DNA of 61,757 nucleotides from Actinomadura sp. KC345 (GCF_004348515.1 NZ_SMKH01000009.1:1-61757); one strand, 5' to 3'; positions 1 to 11,588 are shown, counted from the stretch's first letter. The notes: generated from the sequence alone by a model not told the origin. Numbers and translations: made by a program.

Positions 1-715
1 GGCCGGGGACGGGGCGCCGGAGGGAAGCGTGCTGGTCACCGAGCTGCAGACGGCCGGGCGGGGGCGGCTGGGACGGACCTGGACGGCGCCGCCGCGGTCG
101 GGGCTGATGTTCTCGATGCTGCTGCGGCCGCGGGTGCCGGTGCCGATGCTGGGATGGGCGCCCTTGCTGACGGGCGTGGCCGTCGCGACCGCCGTCCGGC
201 GTATGACCGCGTGGTCGCAAGAGGGTGAGCGGTTCCTCGGCGAGGGCGGCGACGCGGCCGTGGACGCGCGGCTCAAGTGGCCGAACGACCTGGTGGCCGG
301 GGAGCGGAAGCTGGCCGGGATCCTCGCGGAGAAGATCGACGACGGGCTCGTCGTCGGGGTGGGGCTGAACGTCGGCCTGCGCGAGTCGGAGCTGCCGGTG
401 GACACCGCGACCTCGCTGGCCATCGAGGGGGCGCCGCTGAGCGACCGGGCGCCGCTGCTGCGCGCGGTCCTGCGCGAGTTCGCGACCTGGTACCGGGAAT
501 GGACGGCGCTCGGCGGTGATCCGGAGAGCAGCGGCCTGCGTACCGCGTACAAGGACCTGTGCGCCACGCTCGGCCGCCGGGTGCGGGTCGAGCTGCCCGG
601 CGAGGAGAGGCTGACCGGTACGGCACGGGACGTGGACGGATCGGGGCGGCTGGTGGTCGCCGGGACGGACGGGGACCGCGTGGTCGCCGCGGGCGACGTG
701 GTGCACGTCCGGTGA
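1..715 (+). CDS. birA: Biotin--[acetyl-CoA-carboxylase] ligase, 5' end cut off
   Basis: Attaches biotin, via biotinyl-AMP, to the carrier lysine of acyl-CoA carboxylases in the cytoplasm. The frame is open to the first base of the window (reading from base 2), so the start lies outside; about 237 residues are visible. The family signature GRGRLGRTW is encoded near bases 56-82 and the catalytic lysine motif KWPNDL near 275. The C-terminal small beta-barrel domain (RVRVELPGEERLTGTARDV) follows. A Gly/Glu-rich insert of about 20 residues precedes KWPND. The N-terminus is not visible, so an HTH repressor domain cannot be excluded, although actinobacterial BirA proteins usually lack one. Confidence 0.93.
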   Translation, partial: AGDGAPEGSVLVTELQTAGRGRLGRTWTAPPRSGLMFSMLLRPRVPVPMLGWAPLLTGVAVATAVRRMTAWSQEGERFLGEGGDAAVDARLKWPNDLVAGERKLAGILAEKIDDGLVVGVGLNVGLRESELPVDTATSLAIEGAPLSDRAPLLRAVLREFATWYREWTALGGDPESSGLRTAYKDLCATLGRRVRVELPGEERLTGTARDVDGSGRLVVAGTDGDRVVAAGDVVHVR

Positions 716-836
716 ACGGGGAACGTGGATCTGAGGTCCGGACGTTGATCGTGTTGCTGATCTGCAACGATATGTCCCGGTACCGATCCATGGCGCCGGC
801 GTCCCTGGCCGGGGACGGCGGCGGACTGAGGGGCGG

Positions 837-1865
837 ATGATGTCGGCCGGACTGCCGGATCCGAAGGAGATCGAAGAGCTCCTGCTCGGGGGCGAGCTGC
901 GCTACACCCGTGTCGACGCCGTGCGGCTGTCGGGGGTGTCGCGGGAGTTCTCCGGCAGGATCTGGCGCGCGTTCGGCTACCCGTCGATGCCGGACGAGAC
1001 CGTCGCCTACACCGACGGCGACGTCGCGGCCCTCGACCGCCTCCGCCGCCTCGTGGACGACGGCATCCTCGACGAGGACGGGGTCGTCCGCCTGGTCCGG
1101 GCGTTCGGGCAGACGATGACGCGCCTCGCCGAATGGCAGGTCAGCCTGCTGCGGAGCATGCTCCCGCAGGACATGAACGAGCCGCCGTCCGCGGAGGCGG
1201 TGGAGACGATCGTGGACATCGCCGAGAAGCACATCGGCGAGTTCGAGCCGCTGGTCGTGCACGCCTGGCGGCGGCAGCTCGCGGCGGCCGGGACGCGGGC
1301 GCTGGGCGCGGCGGCGACCCGGGAGAACGGCGACCCGGCGGGCCGGCCGATGACCACGGTCGGGTTCGCGGACATGGTGTCGTTCACGCAGGTCAGCCGG
1401 GAGCTGGAGGAGATCGAGCTGGCCCGGGTGGTGGAGTGGTTCGAGGAGACCGCCGCCGACATCGTCGCCTCGCTGGGCGGGCGGCTGGTGAAGACGCTCG
1501 GCGACGAGGTGCTGTTCAGCGCGGAGACGCCGGAGATCGGCGCGGAGATCGCGCTGACGGTGGCGTCGGCCATCCAGGACGAGACCGAGGTCCCGGACGT
1601 GCGGGTCGGGGCCGCCTACGGGCCGGTGCTGCCGCTGATGGGCGACGTGTTCGGCACGACCGTCAACCTCGCCGCCCGGCTGACCTCGCTGGCCCGCCCC
1701 GGCTCGGTCGTGATCGACGCCGAGCTGGCGGCCCGGCTGGACGGCCGGCCGGACTACGAGGTGACGCGGATCGTGCGGCGTCCGGTCCGCGGCCTCGGCA
1801 TCATCCAGCCGTACGTGCTGCGCCGTGATCGCAGGCCGAGGCCCGCGGAGCCGGAGACGCCGTAG
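837..1865 (+). CDS. Class III adenylate cyclase with N-terminal regulatory domain
   Basis: Predicted to make cAMP from ATP. Residues 1-150 form a helical regulatory region resembling the autoinhibitory half of Mycobacterium Rv1264-type cyclases; residues 170-300 are the catalytic domain. Visible key residues are metal-binding D179 (GFADMVSFT) and D223 (KTLGDE), adenine-selecting K219 and D270, and transition-state N277 and R281 (VNLAAR). All canonical positions are present, so activity as an adenylate rather than guanylate cyclase is likely. The start is ATG 837, directly followed by another ATG. It lies 121 bases after birA and converges with bfr with only 4 bases between stops. No membrane segment is seen. 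pH sensing is known for Rv1264 and is only inferred here. Confidence 0.88.
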   Translation: MMSAGLPDPKEIEELLLGGELRYTRVDAVRLSGVSREFSGRIWRAFGYPSMPDETVAYTDGDVAALDRLRRLVDDGILDEDGVVRLVRAFGQTMTRLAEWQVSLLRSMLPQDMNEPPSAEAVETIVDIAEKHIGEFEPLVVHAWRRQLAAAGTRALGAAATRENGDPAGRPMTTVGFADMVSFTQVSRELEEIELARVVEWFEETAADIVASLGGRLVKTLGDEVLFSAETPEIGAEIALTVASAIQDETEVPDVRVGAAYGPVLPLMGDVFGTTVNLAARLTSLARPGSVVIDAELAARLDGRPDYEVTRIVRRPVRGLGIIQPYVLRRDRRPRPAEPETP

Positions 1866-1869
1866 CGGC

Positions 1870-2367
1870 TCAGACGGGTTTGGGGCCGTCGTCGCCGGGC
1901 GAGCCGGTGAGCCGCTGCTTGTAGTTCTGCTCGCCGAGCTCCTGGACGAGGCTCAGCTCGGTCTCCAGGTAGTCGATGTGCTCCTCCTCGTCGGCGAGGA
2001 TGTCCTCGAAGATCCGGGCGGAGGTGATGTCTCCCCGCGAGCGCATCAGGTCGATGCCGGGCCGCAGCCGGGCGACCGCCTCCAGTTCGATGGCGAGGTC
2101 GGCCTCGAGCTGCTCGACGATGGTCTGCCCGATCCGCAGGGTGCCGAGCTTCTGGTAGTTCGGCAGGCCCTCCAGGAACAGGATCCTGTCGGTGAGCCGC
2201 TCCGCGTGCCGCATCTCGTCGAACGACTCGTCGCGGGTGTGCTTGGCGATGCGGGTGAAGCCCCAGTTCTCCTGCATCTTCGAGTGCAGGAAGTACTGGT
2301 TGATCGCCGTGAGTTCCGCGGTGAGCTGGTCGTTCAGCAGCGCGATGATGTCCTTGTCGCCTTCCAT
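1870..2367 (-). CDS. bfr: Bacterioferritin
   Basis: Haem-containing 24-mer iron-storage protein that oxidises Fe2+ and stores ferric mineral. The 165-residue protein aligns end to end with E. coli Bfr. Ferroxidase ligands E18, E51, H54, E94, E127 and H130 and haem ligand M52 (DEMRHAE) all fall at the E. coli numbering. The start ATG at 2367 (MEGDKDI) is fixed by this alignment; the open frame continues upstream but is not family-like. Its partner bfd lies 101 bases upstream on the same strand, and the IdeR box before bfd may govern both. The last residues (GSPGDDGPKPV) are a non-conserved tail. Confidence 0.96.
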   Translation of the reverse strand: MEGDKDIIALLNDQLTAELTAINQYFLHSKMQENWGFTRIAKHTRDESFDEMRHAERLTDRILFLEGLPNYQKLGTLRIGQTIVEQLEADLAIELEAVARLRPGIDLMRSRGDITSARIFEDILADEEEHIDYLETELSLVQELGEQNYKQRLTGSPGDDGPKPV

Positions 2368-2468
2368 GCCCCCATGCTTGCACGACCACCCTGTTCCGGA
2401 CAGCACTAACCCCCGCGATGGCGGCTTCCGCCCTGGTCGGCGGCGCCATGCGGGTGTCCGGGTCCGGA

Positions 2469-2753
2469 TCAGGCGGCGGTCTGCGGAGCGGCGCCCCCTT
2501 CGCTGGTCTCGGGGCCGGGGGTCTCGGGAGCCTCGGGGACGGCGGTCAGCGTGGCCGGGCCGCCGGTGAGGGCGTCCGCGAGTTCGCTCGCGGTGCGGTA
2601 CTCGCTGACCATCGTGTGGATGCGCTTGGTGCACATGCCGCATCCCGGCTTGAAGCCGCAGGCGGCCTTGACCTCTTTGGCGGTCGTGCAACCGTCCGCC
2701 ATGCAGCCGTGAACGTCGTCCTCGGTGACGACGTTGCAGATGCACACGTACAT
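2469..2753 (-). CDS. bfd: Bacterioferritin-associated ferredoxin (BFD-like [2Fe-2S] protein)
   Basis: Small [2Fe-2S] protein that reduces the bacterioferritin core so that stored iron can be released. Cluster ligands are C4 and C6 (CIC) and C38 and C41 (CGMC), the spacing of the Bfd/Fer2_BFD fold. Residues 1-60 are the domain; residues 61-94 are an acidic/Pro-rich tail absent from E. coli Bfd (64 residues). The start is ATG 2753 with GGAAGG upstream. It is transcribed towards bfr. The IdeR-type box 71-89 bases upstream of the start suggests repression when iron is plentiful, which fits a role in iron mobilisation. Confidence 0.92.
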   Translation of the reverse strand: MYVCICNVVTEDDVHGCMADGCTTAKEVKAACGFKPGCGMCTKRIHTMVSEYRTASELADALTGGPATLTAVPEAPETPGPETSEGGAAPQTAA

Positions 2754-2823
2754 CGGCTGGCGGACCTTCCGTGCGGCTACCGTTGCTCCATATGCCTGAC
2801 CAGGGAGCTTAGGGCACCCTCAT

Positions 2824-2842
2824 TAAGGTTAGGCTCCCCTAA
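2824..2842 (-). promoter_or_regulatory. IdeR/DtxR iron box upstream of bfd-bfr
   Basis: TAAGGTTAGGCTCCCCTAA matches the 19-bp IdeR consensus TWAGGTTAGSCTWACCTWA at 17 of 19 positions. It lies in the 166-base gap between divergent bfd and glgX. A second half-site-like stretch, TTAGGGCACCCT, begins about 24 bases towards bfd. Given the function of bfd-bfr, iron-dependent control of that pair is the natural reading; an effect on glgX cannot be excluded. Confidence 0.82.
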
Positions 2843-2919
2843 AGTAGCTCAGGAATGTTCGATCTGGCCAGAGCCCTCCCATTCGGGACCGGTGTGATCT
2901 AAACCTCACGGGGAAGGGC

Positions 2920-5200
<2,281 letters not shown>

Positions 5201-5208
<8 letters not shown>

Positions 5209-7594
5209 GGAGATCGACGAGGCGGAGGCCGCACCCGCCCCCGAGGAACCGCTCCCCGACGACCCCCCTGATGAGGAGACCGTGTCCGAGGAACACCAGG
5301 CCGAAGAGAACCTGTCCGGAGCGCCCGTCCCCGCCGACGACGGTTCCGGCGCGCCTCCGTCCGGCACCTACCGGCTCCAGCTCCGCGGGACGCCGGAGGA
5401 GCGCTTCGGATTCGCCGAGGCCGCCGCGCTGGCCCCCTATCTCGCGTCGCTCGGCGTGTCCCACGTCTACCTGTCGCCCGTCCTCCAGGCCGCCCCCGGG
5501 TCCACGCACGGCTACGACGTGGTCGACCACTTCCGCCTGGCGGACGAGCTGGGCGGCGCCGAGGCGTTCGGGGCCATGGCCGCCCGGTTCCGGGCGCACG
5601 GGCTGCGGGTGCTGGTCGACGTCGTCCCGAACCACATGGCGATCCCGGAGCCGAGGGAACTGAACATGCCGTTCGGCTCGGTCGCCGCGGAGGGGCGGGG
5701 ATCGCCGTACGCGACGTGGTTCGACATCGACTGGGAGGCGGGCGGCGGCCGCGTCGTCCTGCCCGGCGAGGGCGAGCCCAACTACCGCCGCTTCTTCGAC
5801 ATCTCCGGGTTGATCGGGGTGCGCCAGGAGGACCCCGAGGTCTTCGAACGCACGCACGCCCTGCTGCTCGGCCTGGTGGAGGAGGGCATGGTGCACGGCC
5901 TGCGCGTCGACCATCCGGACGGGCTCGCGGACCCGCGCGGCTATCTGCGGCGGCTGTCGGAGGCGGCCCCGGGCGCCTGGCTGCCGGTCGAGAAGATCAC
6001 CGAGGGGGAGGAGCGGCTGCCGCCGGACTGGCCGTGCGCGGGCACCACCGGGTACGACTCGCTCGGCATGGTCGGCGGCCTGTTCCTCGACCCGGCCGGG
6101 GGGAAGCCGCTCACCGACCATTACGTATCGTTCACCGGCGGCCCGCGTGACTTCGAGGACGTGAAGCATGAGGCCCGCCGCCACGCCGCGACCCACAGCT
6201 TGAAGCCCGAGATGGACCGGCTTCTGCGCGTCCTCCACCGTGTCGTGGGCGAACCCCGTCCCGGCCTGGAGCGGGCCTTGGTCGAACTGCTCGTCGCCAT
6301 GCCCGTCTACCGTGCCTACGTCGTGCCGGGGGAGGACGCGCCTCAGGCGGCCGTGGACGTCCTGGAGGAGTCCGCTCGCCGTGCACGAGCGCATCTCCCA
6401 GAGGAGGCGCACGACGACCTGAAGACCATCGTGGACCTCGCCCTCGGGCGGGGTGAGCAGACCGCCGCCGAGTTCATCGTGCGGTTCCAGCAGACGTCGG
6501 CCCCGCTCGCGGCCAAGGGCGTGGAGGACACGGCCTTCTACCGGTGGAACCGCATGGCCGTGCTGAACGAGGTCGGCGGCGACCCGGGGCGGTTCTCCGT
6601 GACCCCGCAGGACTTCCACGCGCACTGCATCCGGCTCGCCCGCGACTGGCCCTTCACGATGACGACGCTGTCCACGCACGACACCAAGCGCGAGGAGGAC
6701 GTGCGCGCCTCGCTGGCGGTCCTGTCGGAACTGCCGGGCGAGTGGGCGGAGGCCGTGGACCGCTGGCGGCACTGGGGTTCCGGTGGACAGGGCGGTTCCG
6801 GTGGACAGGGAGGTCCCGGTGAGTCGCCCTTGGAACCCGACCTCGAATACCTGCTGTGGCAGACGATCGTCGGCGCGTGGCCGATCACCGCCGGCCGCCT
6901 GGAGGAGTTCCTCACCAAGGCGATGCGCGAGGCCAAGACCCGCACCTCGTGGACCGCCCAGGACCCCGCCTACGAGGAGGCCGTCCTCGCCTACGCGCGC
7001 GGCGTGCTGGCCGACCCTGACCTCATCACCGACCTGGCCGCGTTCGTGTCGAAGCTGGCTCCCCACGCCCGCGTGAACTCGCTCGGGCAGAAGCTCGTCC
7101 AGCTGGCCATGCCGGGCGTCCCGGACGTCTACCAGGGCTGCGAGATGGCCGGCCTGGCGCTGGTCGACCCCGACAACCGCCGGCCGGTCGACTACGGGCG
7201 CCGCCGGGAGCACCTCCAGCGGCTGGACACCGGCCGGCTGCCGAAGGAGGCCGACGACGAGAAGCTGCTGGTCACCTCGCGGACGCTGCGGCTGCGCCGG
7301 GCGCACCCGGAGTGGTTCGGCCCGGGGGCCGGGCACGAGCCGGTCGCCGCCCGCGGCCCCGCGGCCGAGCACGTGGTCGGGTTCGCCCGCGGCGACGCGG
7401 TCGCGCTGGCCACCCGGCTGCCCGCGGGGCTGGAGCGCCGCGGCGGCTGGGACCGGACCAGGGTCGACGTCGTCCGGCAGGGCTGGCGGGACGTGCTGAC
7501 CGGCTGCACGCACATGGGCCCGATCCTGGACGCCGCACGCGTCTTCGAGCACCTGCCCGTCGCGCTGCTCGTCCCGAGGGAAATCGATCGGTGA
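5201..7594 (+). CDS. treY: Maltooligosyltrehalose synthase
   Basis: Converts the reducing-end alpha-1,4 bond of a maltooligosaccharide to an alpha-1,1 bond, the first step of the TreYZ trehalose route. GH13_26 barrel: nucleophile D237 (GLRVDHPDGL), acid/base E264 (VEKITEGEE), D494 (STHDTKREED). GTG 5201 overlaps the glgX stop; GTG 5282 is an alternative, since residues 1-45 are acidic, low-complexity sequence. Compared with mycobacterial TreY, about 50 residues between the strand IDWEAGGGRVVLP and YRRFFDIS are missing. Two 18-base repeats (6778-6813) add a GSGGQG linker after the barrel core. The pairing with treZ makes the assignment firm. Confidence 0.94.
6778..6813 (+). repeat. Two tandem 18-bp units inside treY
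   Basis: Units 6778-6795 and 6796-6813 differ at one base and encode SGGQGG-type linker sequence just before a conserved helix. The repeat keeps the frame. It is one of several in-frame 15-18 bp minisatellites in this window. Confidence 0.85.
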
Positions 7595-9387
7595 CCATGG
7601 GGTTCGAGGTGTGGGCACCCGCCGCCGGCCGCGCGGACGTCGTGGCGGAAGGCACCCGGCATCCCATGGAGCCACTGGGCGGACGTCCGGGCTGGTGGGG
7701 GGCCGAGGTCACGGGCCCGGCACACGGGACCGACTACGGCTTCGCCCTGGACGGTGCGGACGAGGTCCTGCCCGACCCGCGCTCACCATGGCAGCCGAAC
7801 GGCGTCCACGGCCGGAGCCGCGTCTACGACCACGACCGGTTCGCATGGACGGACCAGCACTGGCATGGACGCCCGCTCCCCGGAAGCGTCCTGTACGAGC
7901 TGCACGTAGGCACCTTCACGCCGGAAGGGACGTTCGACGCCGCCGCCGAGCGTCTGGACCATCTGGTGGCGCTGGGCGTAGACGCGGTGGAGCTTCTGCC
8001 CGTCGCCGCATTCCCCGGTCACCACGGATGGGGGTACGACGGTGTCCATCTGTGGGCGCCGCATGAGCCGTACGGCGGTCCGGACGGGTTGAAGCGCTTC
8101 GTCGACGCCGCCCATGCGCGCGGTCTGGCGGTCGTCCTGGACGTCGTCTACAACCACCTGGGGCCGGACGGGAACCGCTTGGCCGCCTACGGGCCGTACT
8201 TCACCGGCGCCCACACCACGCCATGGGGCGACGCGGTGAACTTCGACCAGGAGGGCTCGGACGAGGTCCGGGCGTTCGTCGTCGAGAACGCGCTGATGTG
8301 GCTGCGCGACTACCACTTCGACGGGCTCCGCCTCGACGCCGTCCACGCCATCACCGACCACAGCGCCGTGCACATTCTGGAGGAGCTTGCACAGTCGGTG
8401 GCGGGCCTCTCCGCGACCCTTGGGCGCACTCTGTTCCTCATCGCGGAATCCGATCTGAACGACCCGCGCCTGGTGACGTCCAGAGAGGCGGGCGGATACG
8501 GGCTCGACGCGCAGTGGAGCGACGACTTCCATCACGCCCTGCACGCCGCGCTCACCGGCGAGCGCCAGGGCTACTACTGCGACTTCGGCTCCCTGGGAAC
8601 GCTCAAGAAGGCACTCACGAACGTCTTCGTCCATGACGGGACCATGTCGACCTACCGGGGACGGCACCACGGGCGCCTTGTCGACACGCAGAGGCTCCCG
8701 GCACACCGCTTCCTCGGCTTTCTGCAGAACCACGACCAGGTGGGCAACCGGGCTGCGGGCGACCGGATCGGCACCGTCCTGGCGTCCTCGGAGATCTCCC
8801 CGTCGATGCTCAAGGTCGGCGCGGCGCTGCTCCTGCTCGCCCCCTTCACGCCCATGCTGTTCATGGGCGAGGAGTGGGGCGCGTCCACCCCGTGGTGCTA
8901 CTTCACCGACCACCAGGACCCCGAGCTCGCCCGCGCGGTGAGCGAGGGACGCCGGCGCGAGTTCGCGCGGCACGGCTGGAGCGGCGGAGTTCCCGATCCA
9001 CAGGCTGTGGACACTTTCCGGCGCTCCATCCTCGACTGGTCGGAGTGCGACCGTCCTCACCATCGCGACCTGCTCGAATGGCATCGGGCCCTGCTCGCGC
9101 TGCGCCGGTCCCGGCCGGATCTGAACGATCCCCGCCTGTCCGAGACGGCCGTCGAGGTGGACGAGGGAAAGATGCGCTGGCTGATGATGTGGCGCGGTCC
9201 GGTGTGCGTCGCGGCGAACTTCGGCTCTCTCCCGGTGGTGCTCCCGGTGGTGAAGGCTCCGGGGAGGGCCCGCCCCCGGCTGCTGCTCGCCTCGGATCCG
9301 GCAATAAGCCTGGACGCGGACACCTCGGGCGAATCCGCATCGGGCTCCGTGGGGCTGCCGGGGGCCGCCGTGGCCGTGTTCGAGTGA
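7591..9387 (+). CDS. treZ: Maltooligosyltrehalose trehalohydrolase
   Basis: Releases free trehalose from maltooligosyltrehalose. The N-terminal beta-domain (residues 1-95) is followed by a GH13_10 barrel with nucleophile D249 (LRLDAVHAI), acid/base E286 (LIAESDLND) and D382 (LQNHDQVGN). Its 598 residues match the family. GTG 7591 overlaps the treY stop as GTGA, with ATG 7597 as an alternative; upstream in-frame sequence is read-through inside treY. It is the last gene of the operon. No strong terminator is visible in the 151 bases to the next gene. Confidence 0.95.
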   Translation: MTMGFEVWAPAAGRADVVAEGTRHPMEPLGGRPGWWGAEVTGPAHGTDYGFALDGADEVLPDPRSPWQPNGVHGRSRVYDHDRFAWTDQHWHGRPLPGSVLYELHVGTFTPEGTFDAAAERLDHLVALGVDAVELLPVAAFPGHHGWGYDGVHLWAPHEPYGGPDGLKRFVDAAHARGLAVVLDVVYNHLGPDGNRLAAYGPYFTGAHTTPWGDAVNFDQEGSDEVRAFVVENALMWLRDYHFDGLRLDAVHAITDHSAVHILEELAQSVAGLSATLGRTLFLIAESDLNDPRLVTSREAGGYGLDAQWSDDFHHALHAALTGERQGYYCDFGSLGTLKKALTNVFVHDGTMSTYRGRHHGRLVDTQRLPAHRFLGFLQNHDQVGNRAAGDRIGTVLASSEISPSMLKVGAALLLLAPFTPMLFMGEEWGASTPWCYFTDHQDPELARAVSEGRRREFARHGWSGGVPDPQAVDTFRRSILDWSECDRPHHRDLLEWHRALLALRRSRPDLNDPRLSETAVEVDEGKMRWLMMWRGPVCVAANFGSLPVVLPVVKAPGRARPRLLLASDPAISLDADTSGESASGSVGLPGAAVAVFE

Positions 9388-9538
9388 CCGCGCGGGCCCC
9401 GTCGGCCGGGCGTGATGAGAAGTGCATCCCGATTAAGTCTGATAAGACGTATTCGCGGATGTACTACGAGTGGCAAACCGCAGGTCAAGAGCGCGGCGCA
9501 CGCCGGGCAATGTTCAAGAATCGTCATACGATCGGTCC
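9388..9538 (+). promoter_or_regulatory. Gap before the two-component pair; probable promoter region
   Basis: The gap is noticeably AT-richer than its surroundings. It contains a small inverted repeat GTCTGATAAGAC at 9437-9448. A promoter for the response regulator is expected here, but I cannot define -35/-10 boxes. The palindrome could be an operator or chance. Confidence 0.3.
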
Positions 9539-10210
9539 ATGACCTCAGTACTGCTCGCCGAGGACGACACGTCCATCTCCGAGCCTCTCGCCCGCGCGCT
9601 GCGTCGCGAGGGGTACACCGTCGAAGTCAGCCTGGACGGCCCGCAGGCCCTGGAACGGGCGCTCGGCGGTGGCGTGGACCTGATCGTCCTAGATCTCGGC
9701 CTGCCCGAACTGGACGGCCTTGAGGTGGCCCGCAGGGTACGGGCCGAAGGCCACGGCGTGCCCATCCTGATCCTCACCGCCCGGGCCGACGAGGTCGACA
9801 CCGTCGTCGGGCTCGACGCGGGCGCCGACGACTACGTGACCAAGCCGTTCCGGCTGGCCGAGCTGCTCGCCCGGGTGCGGGCGCTGCTGCGCCGGGGCAG
9901 CACCGAGACGCCGATCGTCCAGGGGGTGCGGATCGACGCCGAGTCGCGCCGCGCCTGGATGGGCGAACACGAGCTCCAGCTGACCACCAAGGAGTTCGAC
10001 CTGCTCCGCGTCCTCGTGAGGGACGCGGGCAAGGTCGTGACCCGCGAACAGATCATGCGCGAGGTGTGGGACACCAACTGGTGGGGTTCCACCAAGACGC
10101 TCGACATGCACATTTCCTGGCTGCGCCGCAAGCTCGGCGACGACGCCGGCAGCCCCCGCTACATCACGACGGTGCGGGGCGTCGGCTTCCGGTTCGAACG
10201 CGGCGACTAG
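9539..10210 (+). CDS. OmpR/PhoB-family response regulator
   Basis: DNA-binding output protein of a two-component system. Receiver domain residues 1-115 hold acidic pocket D9/D10, phospho-acceptor D52 (IVLDLGLP), T80 and K102 (VTKPF). A winged-helix Trans_reg_C domain occupies about 130-220 (TKEFDLLRVL ... TVRGVGFRF). ATG 9539 begins at the conserved N-terminus; the frame extends upstream without family similarity. It lies 99 bases before a cognate histidine kinase on the same strand, with a GC-rich stem-loop between them. The signal is unknown. Confidence 0.94.
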   Translation: MTSVLLAEDDTSISEPLARALRREGYTVEVSLDGPQALERALGGGVDLIVLDLGLPELDGLEVARRVRAEGHGVPILILTARADEVDTVVGLDAGADDYVTKPFRLAELLARVRALLRRGSTETPIVQGVRIDAESRRAWMGEHELQLTTKEFDLLRVLVRDAGKVVTREQIMREVWDTNWWGSTKTLDMHISWLRRKLGDDAGSPRYITTVRGVGFRFERGD

Positions 10211-10238
10211 CTCCGGCCGCCACGGCCGCGCGACACGA

Positions 10239-10265
10239 CCCGGGGCCTTCCCGAGGGGCCCCGGG
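10239..10265 (+). terminator. Stem-loop between response regulator and kinase genes
   Basis: A perfect 9-bp stem CCCGGGGCC/GGCCCCGGG encloses a 9-base loop, starting 28 bases after the regulator stop. No T-tract follows. It could be a leaky terminator lowering kinase expression relative to the regulator, or an mRNA-stabilising hairpin. Confidence 0.4.
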
Positions 10266-10309
10266 CGCGATGCCGCATGTTCCGTGGCCCCACCCTCGAA
10301 GGAGCCCTG

Positions 10310-11581
10310 ATGAGGCGCCGACTCCTCCTGTCGACGCTCGCGGTGGCGGTGGTCGCGATCCTTTTGCTCGGCATACCCCTCGCCTACACCGCGCACAAGC
10401 TCGTCTACGACGGCGCCGCCCGGTCCCTGGACCGTGAGGCGTCCTCCATCGCCGGCGGTGTCGGCCTCGACCTGGAGAGGCACCGGCCGGTCACCGGCGA
10501 CGTCATCGCGCGGGAGTATCCGGAGCGGCACATCTCGATCACCATGCCGGACGGCCGGACGCTCACCGCCGGTCCCGGCAGGGCGGAGCGGTCGCTCAGC
10601 GCCACCGCGTCCCAAGGCGGGGTACGGGTGCGGGTGTCGCGCCCCGAGGCCGCGATCCGGGCCGACGCGCTGCGGCTGCTGCTGCTCATCGCCAGCCTCG
10701 CCCTGCTCGGCGTCGCCGTCACCGTCGGCCTGGCGATGGTGCAGGCCCGCAAGCTGACCCTGCCGCTGGTCGACCTCGCCGAGACCGCCGACCGGCTCGG
10801 CAGCGGCAACGCCAGGCCGCGCCGCCGCCGCTACGGCATCCCGGAGGCCGACCGGGTCGCCGAGGTCCTGGACCGCAGCGCCGTCCGGATCGCCGACCTG
10901 CTGGCCAACAGCCGCGAGTTCGCCTCCGACGCCAGCCACCAGCTCCGCACGCCGCTGACCGCGCTGTCCATGCGGCTGGAGGAGATGATCGAGGCGGCCG
11001 ACTACCCGGACGTCGTCCGGGAGGAGGGCGCCGCCGCCGTCGCGCAGGCCGAACGGCTCGTCGCGGTCGTCGAGCAGCTGCTGTCGCGCGCCAAGCACGA
11101 CCGGACGGGCACCGCGGCCGCGTCGTCCATCGACGAGATCATCGCCCAGCAGGTCGAGGAGTGGCGGCCCATCTTCGGCCGGGACGGCCGGGACGTGCGG
11201 GTCGTCGGGGAGCGGAGCCTGGTCGCCATGACCAACTCCGAGGGCCTCTCCCAGATCGTCGCGACGCTGCTGGACAACTCGCTGATGCACGGCGCCGGCA
11301 CCGTCACCATCCGCACCAAGCCGACCCTGAACCACGTGGTGGTCGAGGTGGGCGACGAGGGCACCGGGATACCGCCCGAGCTGGTCCCGCGGATCTTCGA
11401 ACGGAGCGTCAGCGGCGGCCGCGGCACCGGGCTCGGGCTGTACCTGGCCCGCTCCCTGGCCACGGTGGACGGAGGACGGCTGGAGTTGTTCCAGGCGCGG
11501 CCGGCGGTGTTCGGCGTCACGCTCCGCCAGGCCGCCGAGGTGCGTCTCGCGGCGCAACCGGTCGTGATGGGACCCGCCTGA
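10310..11581 (+). CDS. Sensor histidine kinase
   Basis: Membrane kinase partner of the adjacent regulator. TM1 is about residues 5-27 and TM2 about 122-145, enclosing a ~95-residue extracytoplasmic sensor domain. A HAMP-like region follows, then HisKA with phospho-acceptor H210 (ASDASHQLRTPLTAL) and the HATPase domain (DNSLMHG, DEGTGIP, GRGTGLGLYLARS). ATG 10310 has a strong GAAGGAG at 10298-10304; the frame's earlier ATG lacks one. The end converges with the GtrA gene with 22 bases between stops. The ligand cannot be read from the sequence. Confidence 0.93.
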   Translation: MRRRLLLSTLAVAVVAILLLGIPLAYTAHKLVYDGAARSLDREASSIAGGVGLDLERHRPVTGDVIAREYPERHISITMPDGRTLTAGPGRAERSLSATASQGGVRVRVSRPEAAIRADALRLLLLIASLALLGVAVTVGLAMVQARKLTLPLVDLAETADRLGSGNARPRRRRYGIPEADRVAEVLDRSAVRIADLLANSREFASDASHQLRTPLTALSMRLEEMIEAADYPDVVREEGAAAVAQAERLVAVVEQLLSRAKHDRTGTAAASSIDEIIAQQVEEWRPIFGRDGRDVRVVGERSLVAMTNSEGLSQIVATLLDNSLMHGAGTVTIRTKPTLNHVVVEVGDEGTGIPPELVPRIFERSVSGGRGTGLGLYLARSLATVDGGRLELFQARPAVFGVTLRQAAEVRLAAQPVVMGPA

Positions 11582-11588
11582 CCGGCGG

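Noticed and set aside
748-771. Bulged inverted repeat (ATCG-GTTGC / GCAAC-GAT) between birA and the cyclase gene
   Set aside because: Only about 9 pairs with a bulge and no promoter elements or known motif; too weak to call an operator or terminator.
273-1262. Long open frame on the minus strand over birA and the cyclase gene
   Set aside because: It is Arg/Pro-rich shadow translation opposite two well-supported genes; high GC keeps all frames open.
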